A DNA stretch of 64,000 nt from Pseudomonas sp. MUP55 (GCF_034043515.1 NZ_CP138214.1:558001-622000); one strand, 5' to 3'. Positions 24,787 to 34,790 are shown, counted from the first letter of the stretch. Notes: generated by a model not told the origin, from the letters alone. A program made the numbers and translations.

Positions 24787-25848
24787 TTGCGGGTACTGGT
24801 AATCAAGACCTCATCCCTAGGTGACGTGATTCACGCCTTGCCGGCACTCACCGACGCGGCGCGGGCGATCCCCGGCATCCGTTTCGATTGGGTGGTGGAA
24901 GAAGGCTTCGCCGAAATCCCGACCTGGCACCCGGCGGTGGACAAGGTGATCCCGGTGGCGATTCGTCGCTGGCGCAAGAACCTCTGGCAAACCATCAAGA
25001 GCGGCGAGTGGCGGCGTTTCAAACAGGCTGTGCAGTCGACCAGGTACGACCTGGTGATCGACGCCCAGGGCCTGCTCAAAAGTGCCTGGCTGACCCGTTA
25101 CGTGCGGGCGCCGGTCGCCGGGTTCGACAAGACCTCGGCGCGCGAGCCCCTGGCAGCGCGCTTCTATTCGCGACGTCTGGCCGTGGCCCGTGGGCAACAT
25201 GCGGTGGAACGGTTGCGCCAACTGTTTGCCGTGGCACTGGGTTACGACCTGCCCAAAGGGCTGGGCGACTACGGCCTGAGCGTCGAGAAACTGCTGGGCC
25301 TGCCGCCGAAGAAGCCTTTTGTGCTGCTGCTGCACGGCACGACCTGGGACACCAAGCACTGGCCTGAAGTCTATTGGCGCGAACTGGCCGAACGCATGGG
25401 CCGCCTGGGCGTGGACGTGAAGCTGCCGTGGGGCAACGCCGACGAAAAAGCCCGCGCCGAGCGCCTGGTGCAAGGCTTGTCCAACGCCGAAGTGCTGCCA
25501 AAGCTGAACCTGGCCGGCGTGGCCCGTGTATTGGCCGGTGCCCGCGCCTGTGTGGCGGTGGACACCGGCCTCGGCCACCTGGCGGCTGCGCTGGATGTGC
25601 CGACCATTTCGCTGTTCGGGCCGACCAATCCGGGCCTCACCGGCGCCTATGGCAAAGGCCAGGTCCACTTGGCCAGCGACTGGCCGTGCGCGCCGTGCCT
25701 GCAGAAACACTGCACCTACCAACCCACTGCCGATGACCTGCAGCGCTTCGACGTCAAGCGCGAGTCGCCGCTGTGCTTCACGCGCCTGAATCCCGAGCGC
25801 GTCGCCAGCCGACTGAGCGCGCTGTTACTGGCTGAGGAGCAGCACTGA
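24787..25848 (+). CDS. waaC: LPS heptosyltransferase I
   Basis: Adds the first heptose onto Kdo2-lipid A. I start at TTG 24787-24789 (product 353 residues), because the mature N-terminus RVLVIKTSSLGDVIHALPAL matches WaaC proteins. The only upstream ATG lies inside waaF. Other signatures are VIDAQGLLKSAWLTRY, LHGTTWDTKHWP, AVDTGLGHLAAALDVPTISLFGPTNPG cut here as AVDTGLGHLAAAL, and CAPCLQKHC near the end. It is a GT9 family member directly after waaF. It overlaps waaG by one base. Confidence 0.95.
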   Translation: MRVLVIKTSSLGDVIHALPALTDAARAIPGIRFDWVVEEGFAEIPTWHPAVDKVIPVAIRRWRKNLWQTIKSGEWRRFKQAVQSTRYDLVIDAQGLLKSAWLTRYVRAPVAGFDKTSAREPLAARFYSRRLAVARGQHAVERLRQLFAVALGYDLPKGLGDYGLSVEKLLGLPPKKPFVLLLHGTTWDTKHWPEVYWRELAERMGRLGVDVKLPWGNADEKARAERLVQGLSNAEVLPKLNLAGVARVLAGARACVAVDTGLGHLAAALDVPTISLFGPTNPGLTGAYGKGQVHLASDWPCAPCLQKHCTYQPTADDLQRFDVKRESPLCFTRLNPERVASRLSALLLAEEQH

Positions 25849-26972
25849 TGCAACTGGCCTTCGTCCTCTACAAATACTTTCCCTTTGGCGGGCTGCAGCG
25901 CGACTTCATGCGCATTGCCCTGGAGTGCCAGCAGCGCGGTCATGCGATCCGTGTGTACACCCTGATCTGGGAGGGCGATATTCCGCCCGGCTTCGAAGTG
26001 CTGGTGGCGCCGGTCAAGGCGCTGGTCAACCATCGCCGCAACGAAAAGCTCTATGCCTGGATCCAGGCCGACCTGGCCAAGCGCCCGGTGGACCGCGTGG
26101 TGGGTTTCAACAAGATGCCGGGGCTGGACCTGTACTTCGCCGCCGACGGCGTGTTCGAGGACAAGGCCCAGACCCTGCGCAACCCGATGTACCGCTGGTT
26201 CGGGCGCTACAAGCACTTTGCCGAATACGAGCGCGCGGTGTTCGACAAGAACGCCAAGACCCGGATCATGGTGCTGTCCGAGCGCCAGCAGCAGCTGTTC
26301 AGTCAGTATTACGGCACCCAACCCGAGCGTTTTCACCTGCTGCCGCCGGGCATCGCCCGTGACCGGCGCGCACCGCCGAACGCCGCCGACATCCGCGCGC
26401 AGTTTCGTCGTGAATTCAGTCTGGCCGAAGATGACTTGCTGCTGGTGCAGATCGGTTCGGGCTTCAAGACCAAGGGCGTCGACCGCAGCCTCAAGGCCGT
26501 GGCCGCGCTGCCGTCGAGACTGAAGAAGCGCACCCGCCTGTTTGTAATTGGCCAGGACGACCCCAAAGTATTCCAATTGCAGAGTGCCGCGCTGGGCCTG
26601 GGCGACCAGGTGCAGTTCTTCAAGGGCCGCAACGATATCCCGCGTTTCCTGCTGGGTGCGGACCTGCTGATTCACCCTGCCTACAACGAGGCGGCCGGCA
26701 TGGTGCTGGTCGAAGCGGTGGTCGCCGGCCTCCCGGTACTGGTGAGCCAGGTCTGCGGCTACGCGTTTTACATCGACAAGGCCCAGAGCGGCCGGGTGTT
26801 GGACGAACCGTTCGAGCAGGCCCAGCTCAACCAGTACCTGGTGGATATGCTTGAGGATCCACACGCGCGCGCGACCTGGAGTCGCAATGGTCTGGCCTTC
26901 GCTGAGACGGCCGACCTGTTTAGCATGCCGCAGTACGCTGCGGACCTGATTCTGGCGGAGCCAAACCGATGA
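25848..26972 (+). CDS. waaG: LPS core glycosyltransferase WaaG (GT4)
   Basis: Transfers the first outer-core hexose onto heptose II from a UDP-sugar. The 374-residue GT-B protein begins MQLAFVLYKYFPFGGLQRDF, the WaaG N-terminus with the glycine loop. It carries GFNKMPGLDLYFAADGVFEDK, here noted as FNKMPGLDLYFAADG. In the C-terminal half are IGSGFKTKGVDRSLKAV and the EX7E-type donor site HPAYNEAAGMVLVEA. It starts on the last base of waaC and overlaps waaP by four bases (ATGA). Confidence 0.96.
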   Translation: MQLAFVLYKYFPFGGLQRDFMRIALECQQRGHAIRVYTLIWEGDIPPGFEVLVAPVKALVNHRRNEKLYAWIQADLAKRPVDRVVGFNKMPGLDLYFAADGVFEDKAQTLRNPMYRWFGRYKHFAEYERAVFDKNAKTRIMVLSERQQQLFSQYYGTQPERFHLLPPGIARDRRAPPNAADIRAQFRREFSLAEDDLLLVQIGSGFKTKGVDRSLKAVAALPSRLKKRTRLFVIGQDDPKVFQLQSAALGLGDQVQFFKGRNDIPRFLLGADLLIHPAYNEAAGMVLVEAVVAGLPVLVSQVCGYAFYIDKAQSGRVLDEPFEQAQLNQYLVDMLEDPHARATWSRNGLAFAETADLFSMPQYAADLILAEPNR

Positions 26973-27775
26973 AGTTGATTCTTGCCGAACCCTTCAAGAC
27001 CCTCTGGGCCGGACGCGATGCGTTCGCCGAGGTCGAGAAGCTGCAAGGCCAGGTGTTCCGCGAGCTGGCCGCTCGTCGTACGTTGCGTACGGTGGTGCAG
27101 GGCGAACCCTATTTTGTGAAGATCCACCGTGGCATCGGCTGGGGCGAAATCCTCAAGAACCTGGTCACCGCCAAATTGCCGGTGCTGGGTGCGGGCCAGG
27201 AGTGGCGGGCGATCCAACGCTTGCAGGAACTGGGCGTGCCGACCATGACCGCCGTGGCCTTTGGCGAAAAAGGCAGCAACCCGGCCGACCAGCACTCGTT
27301 CATCATCACCCAAGAGCTGACCCCGATCATCAGCCTGGAAGACTTGACCCTCGATTGGGTCAAGCAACCGCCGGTGCCGGCGATCAAGCATGCCTTGACC
27401 GTCGAGTTGGCCAATACCGTCGGTACGATGCACCGTGGCGGCGTCAATCATCGCGATTGCTACCTGTGCCACTTCCTGCTGCACACCGACCGGCCGATCA
27501 CGGTCGATACCCTCAAGCTGTCGGTGATCGACCTGCACCGTGCGCAGGTGCGTGCGACGATCCCGGTGCGCTGGCGCAACAAAGACCTGGCCGGGCTGTA
27601 TTACTCCGCCCTGGAAATCGGCCTGACCCAGCGCGACAAGCTGCGTTTTCTCAAGCATTACTTCAAGCAGCCGCTGCGCCAGATCCTGGCGGAGCAAACC
27701 GCGCTGCTGCGCGAACTGGAACGCATGGCCGCCAAGCTCTATGCGCGCAAGCAACGCTACGGGGATGCGCTCTGA
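26969..27775 (+). CDS. waaP: LPS core heptose(I) kinase
   Basis: Phosphorylates heptose I of the inner core, a step essential for outer-membrane integrity in P. aeruginosa. The 268-residue protein-kinase-fold product has TVVQGEPYFVKIHRGIGWGEI cut here as PYFVKIHRGIGWGE (ATP-binding Lys). The catalytic loop is GGVNHRDCYLCHFLL with the Asp intact, followed by VIDLHRAQVR as the metal-binding motif. It overlaps waaG upstream and the next kinase downstream (one base). Confidence 0.96.
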   Translation: MKLILAEPFKTLWAGRDAFAEVEKLQGQVFRELAARRTLRTVVQGEPYFVKIHRGIGWGEILKNLVTAKLPVLGAGQEWRAIQRLQELGVPTMTAVAFGEKGSNPADQHSFIITQELTPIISLEDLTLDWVKQPPVPAIKHALTVELANTVGTMHRGGVNHRDCYLCHFLLHTDRPITVDTLKLSVIDLHRAQVRATIPVRWRNKDLAGLYYSALEIGLTQRDKLRFLKHYFKQPLRQILAEQTALLRELERMAAKLYARKQRYGDAL

Positions 27776-28509
27776 TGGCGGGTTGGATTCTGGAACCTGC
27801 CTACGCCGCCCTCGCGGATGACTTTGGAAGCCTGGAAGCGGTGTTTGCCCTGCAAGGCGAGCGCCTGACCCGCGACCCGCTGTCAGAGGTGATTCGTGTG
27901 GAGCGCGGCGGGGTCAATTATTACGTCAAGCGTTATGTCGGGGCCGGCAAAGGCCTGCGCCGCTACCTGGGTAAGCCGCGGGTCAAGTCCGAGTGGCAGA
28001 ACCTCAAGCGCTTTGCCAAGTGGGGCATTCCCACCGCCGAGGTCGTGGCCTGGGGCCTGCAACGCAGCGGACTGGCGTACGACCGTGGCGCGATGATCAC
28101 CCGCGAACTGCCCAAGACCGAAGACCTGTCGGCCTTGGCAGAACGCAACGATCCGCGTCTCAAGGACCCCAAGTGGGTCGATGCGATCAGCCGCCAGCTG
28201 GCTGAATACACGCGCACCATGCACGATCACCGCTTCACCCATAACGACTTGAAGTGGCGCAACCTGCTGGTCGATGACCAGCGCACCCTGTATCTGATCG
28301 ACTGTCCCAACGGCGATTTCTGGCGCGGTTTCTGGCTCAAGTACCGCATCACCAAAGACCTGGCCTGCCTGGACAAGGTCGCCAAATATCATCTGTCGGC
28401 CACCCAGCGCCTGCGTTTCTACCTGCAGTACCGCCAGCGCACGCACCTGACGGCGTCGGACAAACAACGAATTCGCCATGTGGTGAAGTTTTTCGAGGGA
28501 CGCGAATGA
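27775..28509 (+). CDS. wapP: Second core LPS kinase (WapP-like)
   Basis: Probable heptose kinase of the LPS inner core. The 244-residue product has the kinase-fold features VNYYVKRYVGAG (ATP-site Lys), the catalytic loop FTHNDLKWRNLLVDD (HND in place of HRD, Asp and Asn present) and LYLIDCPNGDF (metal-binding Asp). The start at 27775 lies on the last base of waaP; a longer upstream reading would run inside waaP. Its C-terminus overlaps the next gene by four bases. The symbol follows the PAO1 order waaP-wapP-wapQ. Confidence 0.85.
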   Translation: MAGWILEPAYAALADDFGSLEAVFALQGERLTRDPLSEVIRVERGGVNYYVKRYVGAGKGLRRYLGKPRVKSEWQNLKRFAKWGIPTAEVVAWGLQRSGLAYDRGAMITRELPKTEDLSALAERNDPRLKDPKWVDAISRQLAEYTRTMHDHRFTHNDLKWRNLLVDDQRTLYLIDCPNGDFWRGFWLKYRITKDLACLDKVAKYHLSATQRLRFYLQYRQRTHLTASDKQRIRHVVKFFEGRE

Positions 28510-29258
28510 GTGACTTCCTGGCGGCCGAAGACCGCGCTTTGCTTGAGCGCAACGGCCTGGCTACCTTCGATTCACTGTGGGCCAGGCAACTGGATGCAGT
28601 GGATGAGCCCAACACCAGTGGCGACGGTTGGAGCAGCGTGTATCGCCTGGAACTTGAAGGTCAGGGCTACTACCTCAAGCGCCAGAGCAACTACCTGACG
28701 CGCACCTTGCACCGGCCGTTTGGCGAACCGAGTTTCGCCCGCGAGTTTCGCAACATCAGCCTGTACCGAAAGCTGGGCATCCCGGCCTTGCAGGCGGCGT
28801 TTTTCGGTGAGCGCAAGGTCGCGGGCGAACGCCGCGCCATGCTGCTCACCCGTGCCCTGGACGGCTGGAACGACCTGGATTCACTGCTGGAACAATGGGC
28901 ACAGTTGAGCGACGCCCAGCAACACGCGATCCTGATCGCCTGCGGCCAGCTTGCGCGCCATTTGCACAGCGTCGGCCAGGTGCATGGCTGCTTCTACCCC
29001 AAGCATATTTTCCTGCAGGCTCGCGGAGACGGTTATGCCGCGCAATTGATCGACCTGGAAAAGACCCGGCCGTTGCTGTTCGGCTGGCGTGACCGGGTCA
29101 AGGACCTTGAACCCCTGCTGCGCCGCGCACCACAGTGGCCGGACGCTCAGGTGCGACAGCTGTTGGCGGCTTACCTTGAGCAGCCCGAAGACAGTGCGCT
29201 GGTGTCCACCTGGCACCAGCGCCTTACGGCGCGCCGCAGCCACAAGGAGAACCGCTGA
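28506..29258 (+). CDS. wapQ: InaA-family LPS kinase-like protein (WapQ-like)
   Basis: A 250-residue kinase-fold protein expected to take part in core phosphorylation. It has YYLKRQSNYLTRTL at the ATP-site strand and AREFRNISLYRKLGIPA in the alpha-C region. Its catalytic loop reads QVHGCFYPKHIFL (His160). At the position of the HRD Asp it has Cys162, as in InaA-type proteins that carry YPKH instead. The metal-binding segment is LIDLEKTR. Activity is therefore less certain than for waaP. It is coupled at both ends: it overlaps the previous gene by four bases and the next by one. Confidence 0.82.
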   Translation: MSDFLAAEDRALLERNGLATFDSLWARQLDAVDEPNTSGDGWSSVYRLELEGQGYYLKRQSNYLTRTLHRPFGEPSFAREFRNISLYRKLGIPALQAAFFGERKVAGERRAMLLTRALDGWNDLDSLLEQWAQLSDAQQHAILIACGQLARHLHSVGQVHGCFYPKHIFLQARGDGYAAQLIDLEKTRPLLFGWRDRVKDLEPLLRRAPQWPDAQVRQLLAAYLEQPEDSALVSTWHQRLTARRSHKENR

Positions 29259-30709
29259 TGCGTTTGTCCGAGCTGAAACAGGCCGGTCGTACACCCAACC
29301 TGCCGTTGACTCTCGACCTGGCGGATGCGGCAGGCCCGGGGCAGTTGCAACTGCTCAGCCTGCTACGGGTGTTGCCGGGGCAGCGCTACGTCGGTGCGGC
29401 AGTGTGGCGCGGGCGCCCGGTGCTGGCCAAGTTGCTGGTGGGCAGCAAGGCGGCGCGGCATTTTCAGCGTGAGCTCAGCGGTGTGCGCCTGCTGGCTGCG
29501 CAGGGCCTGACCACGCCGCTGCTGCTGGCCGACGGCTTGCAGGAAGGCGAGGGCGGCTGGCTGCTGTTCGAGTTTCTAGAGGGCGCCCAGAGCCTGGCCG
29601 ACGCCTGGCTCGCCGTCGAAGGCTTGCCGCCGTTGGCCGACGAACAAACTGCCGTGCTCGCCGAAGCGCTCGGCGCGATTGCGCAGATGCATGCCAAAGG
29701 GTTGTGGCAGGAAGACCTGCACTTGGACAACCTGCTGCGCCAGGACGGCAAACTGTATTTGATCGATGGCGCCGGGATTCGGGTCGAAGTCGCGGGCAAG
29801 CCGCTGTCGCGCACTCGCGTGCTGGAAAACCTCGGGGTGTTCTTTGCCCAGTTGCCGAAAAACCTCGAGCCGTTTACCGAAGAATTGCTGGTGCACTACC
29901 TGCTGGCCAACGGCGAACACGCCTTGCCCCTGGAGGCTCTGGAAAAACAGGTGCGCAAAGTCAGCGCCTGGCGTTTGAAGGACTACCTGAACAAGGTCGG
30001 CCGCGAGTGCACGCTGTTCAGCGTAGTGCGTGGCGCCTTCGGCCTGCGCGCGATTCGTCGTGAAGAAGAGGTGGCCATGCTGCCGGTGCTGGAGCAGGCC
30101 GATGCACTGCTCGAGCAGGGCCATCTGTACAAGACCGGTGGCGCGGCGAGCGTGGCGAAGGTCGAGGTAGGCGGCCGGCCGTTGGTGATCAAGCGCTACA
30201 ACATCAAGGGCTTCGCCCATTGGCTCAAGCGCTTCTGGCGCCCGAGCCGTGCCTGGCATTCCTGGCGCGAGGGCAACCGCCTGGCGTTCCTCGGCATCGC
30301 CACGCCCAAGCCGCTGGCGGTGTTGGAGAAGCGTTTTTTGTGGTTGCGCAGCCGTGCGTATTTGATCACTGAATACCTGTCGGGGCCGGACATTATCGAG
30401 CGCTTTGCGCCCTATGTTGAGCGTGGCGATGCGCCCGAGGCTGAGCTGCTGGCGCTGGACCAGTTGTTTGCCGAGTTGATTCGCGAGCGCATCAGCCATG
30501 GCGACTTCAAGGGCCACAACCTGTTCTGGAGCGAAGGCCGCTGGGCGATGATCGACCTGGACGCCATGTGCCAACACACCTCTGTCGCCAGTTTCGCTGC
30601 GGCGTATGCCAAGGACCGTGCGCGGTTCATGCGTAATTGGCCGCAAGACAGTGCGCTGTATCAACGGATTGATCAGCGCTTGCCCAAAGAGGTCAGCGCC
30701 GCCGGTTGA
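29258..30709 (+). CDS. Double kinase-like protein of the LPS core cluster
   Basis: A 483-residue protein with two kinase-like domains in a row. Domain 1 (about 40-220) has VLAKLLVGSKAARHFQREL, the catalytic loop WQEDLHLDNLL (Asp153, Asn158) and LYLIDGAG. Domain 2 (about 285-475) has LVIKRYNIKG, the loop SHGDFKGHNLFW (Asp416, Asn421) and WAMIDLDAM. Both sets of catalytic residues are intact. Position and relatives (PA5006 in PAO1) suggest action on LPS core sugars, but the substrate is not known to me. It is the last gene of the uninterrupted waaF operon. The IS3 element lies 30 bases beyond its stop. Confidence 0.8.
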   Translation: MRLSELKQAGRTPNLPLTLDLADAAGPGQLQLLSLLRVLPGQRYVGAAVWRGRPVLAKLLVGSKAARHFQRELSGVRLLAAQGLTTPLLLADGLQEGEGGWLLFEFLEGAQSLADAWLAVEGLPPLADEQTAVLAEALGAIAQMHAKGLWQEDLHLDNLLRQDGKLYLIDGAGIRVEVAGKPLSRTRVLENLGVFFAQLPKNLEPFTEELLVHYLLANGEHALPLEALEKQVRKVSAWRLKDYLNKVGRECTLFSVVRGAFGLRAIRREEEVAMLPVLEQADALLEQGHLYKTGGAASVAKVEVGGRPLVIKRYNIKGFAHWLKRFWRPSRAWHSWREGNRLAFLGIATPKPLAVLEKRFLWLRSRAYLITEYLSGPDIIERFAPYVERGDAPEAELLALDQLFAELIRERISHGDFKGHNLFWSEGRWAMIDLDAMCQHTSVASFAAAYAKDRARFMRNWPQDSALYQRIDQRLPKEVSAAG

Positions 30710-30726
30710 AGCGGGCCTTCGGCCCT

Positions 30727-30739
30727 ATCGGGGGCAAGC
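30727..30739. repeat. Left half of a REP split by the IS element
   Basis: ATCGGGGGCAAGC ends at the IS left terminus. Joined to the sequence after the IS (AGCCCCCTCCCACA, 31993-32006, minus one copy of AGC) it restores a complete REP. Confidence 0.85.
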
Positions 30740-30806
30740 TGAACTGGCCTAATGATCCCGGACACCTCTTAAGGGCGATATGATTCGCCCAATCAGGAGG
30801 TTCCGA

Positions 30807-31954
<1,148 letters not shown>

Positions 31955-31992
31955 TCACCGTAACCGGTGTCCGGAAAAACTTGACCAGAACA

Positions 31993-32006
31993 AGCCCCCT
32001 CCCACA
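31993..32006. repeat. Right half of the split REP with target duplication
   Basis: AGCCCCCTCCCACA directly after the IS. Its first three bases duplicate 30737-30739. Confidence 0.85.
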
Positions 32007-32047
32007 TTTGACTGTATTTACACATCTGAAGGTGTGAACACCTCCAG

Positions 32048-32133
32048 TGTGGGAGGGGGCTTGCCCCCGATGGCGGTGGGTCAATGACAGATGCATGGCT
32101 GACACACCCTCATCGGGGGCAAGCCCTCCCACA
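32048..32133. repeat. REPIN (GGGGGCTTGCCCCC family)
   Basis: Two inverted REPs (TGTGGGAGGGGGCTTGCCCC ... GGGGGCAAGCCCTCCCACA) separated by about 40 bases. They abut the TonB receptor stop codon. Confidence 0.88.
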
Positions 32134-34212
32134 TTAGAACTGATACTGCGCTCCGGCCCCCGCATACCACGACCGCCCCGGCGCCGCTTCGTAGTAGCGA
32201 CCATTGCCGTCCCCCACGATCACCGAACCGACGTACTGGCGGTCCAGCAGGTTGTCCAGGCGCAAGGTCTGGTGGAAGGTCCAGTGCTCTACCTTCTGCT
32301 CGAACCGCGCACGCCAGTTGAATACGCTGTAGCCCGGCGCAGCCTGTTGGCGGTTGGTGTCTTCGACGTAGACTTTGCTGCGGTACATACCTTCGATGGC
32401 GGTACTGACCCAGTCGCGCGGTTTCCAGTTCAGCTCGGTAAACAGCGTGGTTTGCGGGACGCCGGGCAGGTAGTTGCCCTTGTCGATGGTGTTCGCGCCA
32501 CTGGCAAAATCGCTGTCGTAGGTGGCTTGCAGGCGGGTGTAGGCGAGGCTGGTACTCCAGTGCTCGCTGAGCTGGCTTTCCAGGCCCAGTTCGAAGCCGC
32601 GACGCAAGGTGCGGCCGGCGTTCTGGTAGCTGGTGCGGCCGCCGATGGATTGCTGCACCACCAGTTCGTCATCGGTGGTGATCTGGAACACGGCGGCGTT
32701 GACGCGGGTATTGTCCAACTGAGCCTTCAAGCCGATTTCGTATTGGGTGCTTTCAGACGGCTTCAAGCCGAAGTTGAAGCCCTCGACGTTACCCGGTGCA
32801 TAGGCCAGCTCGGCCTGGGTGGGCGTTTCGAAGCCTTTGCCTGCACTGATGTAACCGTGCAGGTCGGGCGTGAACGCATACATCACGCTCATTGACGGGG
32901 TGTTTTTCTGGTAGGTCTTGTTGCCGCTGGCGTCGCCATTGCTCAGGAATTGATCGTCGACGTCCATCTGCATGGTGCTGTGTCGGATGCCGGCTTGCAG
33001 GGTCCAGCGATCCAATGCCCAGTTGGCCTGAATGTACGGGTCAAGGCTGCGAGCGGTGTCGATTTCGTCGCGGCGTAACTCGCCCTTTACCCCCAGGGTG
33101 TTGCCGCTGTAGTTCTGATAGCCGTGGCGGCTGTCTTCGCTTTGGTCGAAATCCAGGCCGGTGATGATCATCAACTCGCCCGGTGCGCTGTCGATCGGCT
33201 GCATCCAGCGCACGCTGCCGCCGTAGAACTTGCGGTCGAATTGCACCACGCCACCGCCACGTTCATTCGCGGGGGTGCCTTTGGGGATCGACAAGTACTG
33301 AATCACGCTGCGGCGCCCGGTGTAGGCGTTGACCTGCAAGGTCGCCCCGCCAAAATAGCGTTCGTAATTCATGCCCAGTTGCTGATGATCGATGCTTTTA
33401 CGCGTGTTGTAGGTCAGCGCGTTGGTGCTCACCGAACGTGGGTCAGCCTTGTACGCCGCCCAGGTCTGGCCGAGCGGATCCTGCGTGCCATTCTGCTCCA
33501 GGCTGCTGTAGATCAGCGCCAGTTTGCTGTCGTCATCCGGTTCGAGGTTGAGTTTGGCGAAGGTCTGGTCGCGGCGTGCGCTGCTGTGGTCGCGGTAGCC
33601 GTCGGTGTCCATGCGCGAGGCGTCGAGCACGAAGCCGGCACCGTTGGCCGCGCCTTCGGCGCTGAGGTGGTTTTTGTTCAGGCCGTCGCTGCCGACCAGG
33701 GTTTCGGCACCGATGCGTGGCGCGCCTTCGCCGTCGCGGGAGAACATCTGGATCACCCCGCCGGCGTTGCTGCCGTAGAGCGTCGCCGCCGGGCCGCGCA
33801 GTACTTCGATGCGTTCGGCGGTGTCCAGGTTGAACGTCGCCGCCTGGCCCTGACCGTCCGGGGTGCTGGCGGGAATGCCGTCGGCAATCAGCTTGATGCC
33901 ACGCACGCCGAAGGCTGAGCGGGCGCCGAAGCCACGGGAGGAAATCTGCAGGTCCTGCGCGTAGTTCTGACGGTTCTGCACCACCAGGCCGGGCACGCGG
34001 GACAGGGCTTCGGAGGCATTGATGCCGAGCTGGCCGTCGCTGATCTGTTCACGGCTGATGCCGTCCACCGAGTAGGGCAGGTCAAAGCTGGGGCTGGCGC
34101 TGCGCGAGCCGGTGACCACGCTGGGGTCGAGGATCAGCGGTTTGTCGTCGGCCAGGGCGGTATGGGCCAAGCCCAGGAGCAGGGCGAGGCAAGCGGGGGT
34201 AGAGGCGTTCAT
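32134..34212 (-). CDS. TonB-dependent outer-membrane receptor
   Basis: A 22-stranded outer-membrane transporter expected to import a scarce ligand such as a ferric siderophore or similar chelate using TonB. The 692-residue precursor has a signal peptide (cleavage near AHTALADDKP). Its plug domain has VVTGSRSASPSFDLPYSVD, SEALSRVPGLVVQNRQNYAQ, SSRGFGARSAFGVRGIK and IEVLRGPAATLYGSNAGGVI. The long barrel ends in an aromatic residue (AGAQYQF). There is no N-terminal signalling domain and no sigma/anti-sigma genes nearby. I see no Fur-box match upstream, only an 11-base dyad at 34247-34292. The ligand cannot be assigned. The gene interrupts the LPS core cluster relative to PAO1. Confidence 0.93.
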   Translation of the reverse strand: MNASTPACLALLLGLAHTALADDKPLILDPSVVTGSRSASPSFDLPYSVDGISREQISDGQLGINASEALSRVPGLVVQNRQNYAQDLQISSRGFGARSAFGVRGIKLIADGIPASTPDGQGQAATFNLDTAERIEVLRGPAATLYGSNAGGVIQMFSRDGEGAPRIGAETLVGSDGLNKNHLSAEGAANGAGFVLDASRMDTDGYRDHSSARRDQTFAKLNLEPDDDSKLALIYSSLEQNGTQDPLGQTWAAYKADPRSVSTNALTYNTRKSIDHQQLGMNYERYFGGATLQVNAYTGRRSVIQYLSIPKGTPANERGGGVVQFDRKFYGGSVRWMQPIDSAPGELMIITGLDFDQSEDSRHGYQNYSGNTLGVKGELRRDEIDTARSLDPYIQANWALDRWTLQAGIRHSTMQMDVDDQFLSNGDASGNKTYQKNTPSMSVMYAFTPDLHGYISAGKGFETPTQAELAYAPGNVEGFNFGLKPSESTQYEIGLKAQLDNTRVNAAVFQITTDDELVVQQSIGGRTSYQNAGRTLRRGFELGLESQLSEHWSTSLAYTRLQATYDSDFASGANTIDKGNYLPGVPQTTLFTELNWKPRDWVSTAIEGMYRSKVYVEDTNRQQAAPGYSVFNWRARFEQKVEHWTFHQTLRLDNLLDRQYVGSVIVGDGNGRYYEAAPGRSWYAGAGAQYQF

Positions 34213-34246
34213 GAAAAGGTCAGGTCCGTGGCGCCACGCAAGTCAG

Positions 34247-34292
34247 TTGCGCGGGTGCAAATACGCGCAAGTTTAACGATTCACCCGCGCAA
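34247..34292. promoter_or_regulatory. 11-bp inverted repeat upstream of the TonB receptor gene
   Basis: TTGCGCGGGTG (34247-34257) and CACCCGCGCAA (34282-34292) are perfect complements 24 bases apart, 35-80 bases upstream of the receptor start. This could be an operator or a leader hairpin; I cannot name the regulator. Confidence 0.45.
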
Positions 34293-34419
34293 TTGCCGAG
34301 TTCCTTGCCGTTGGGCTGAATGGGAGGTTTCCTACGCTAGGCAGCGGCTGTGGAAACCTGAGTCGGCGTGCGCTGTGGTGCTAGCTTTCGATCCTCTCAA
34401 TCAGAAAGAAGAAGCAAAT

Positions 34420-34755
34420 ATGCGGACCCTTATCGTGCGGTTATCGGTGTTGCTGGGAATAGCTTTGTTGATGGGCGGCTGCGGTACCACGACCACCGTG
34501 CTGCGGGGTGATGAAGTCACGGTTCGAGAACTCAGGGGCAAGAAAACCTATTGCCAGTCTGTTTCACGGATCTACAGCGGCGTGGCGTATGACTTGTGTG
34601 TGCTGCATGGGCCGCCCAATTCCGCAGGCGGTCTTTCGCTGAACGGCATCCCGTGGGCCATTCTCGACATACCCGTCTCCGGTGTCCTGGATACGCTCGT
34701 CCTGCCCTACACCCTCTACCGGCAAAGCGCCGACGGTAGTCTTGAGCTTCGCTAG
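34420..34755 (+). CDS. YceK/YidQ-like small lipoprotein
   Basis: A 111-residue predicted outer- or inner-membrane lipoprotein. The signal sequence MRTLIVRLSVLLGIALLMGGC has its lipobox as LMGGC. The body contains YSGVAYDLCVLHGPPNS and PWAILDIPVSGVLDTLVLPYTLYRQ, the pattern of DUF1375 (YceK). I start at ATG 34420 with GAAGAAG just upstream. A longer in-frame reading to 34162 would bury the signal peptide. It lies divergent from the TonB receptor gene and 132 bases before wapO. Function unknown. Confidence 0.85.
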   Translation: MRTLIVRLSVLLGIALLMGGCGTTTTVLRGDEVTVRELRGKKTYCQSVSRIYSGVAYDLCVLHGPPNSAGGLSLNGIPWAILDIPVSGVLDTLVLPYTLYRQSADGSLELR

Positions 34756-34790
34756 CCCTTGTCGCTAACAGCTTCCCACTGCTTTTAAGC

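Noticed and set aside
32047..32895. Plus-strand open frame opposite the TonB receptor 3' half
   Set aside because: Starts in a REP and is the antisense shadow of the receptor barrel.
34213..34419. Fur box or TPP/B12-type riboswitch before the TonB receptor
   Set aside because: No GATAATGATAATC-like sequence and no conserved riboswitch core could be found by eye; only an unassigned dyad is present.
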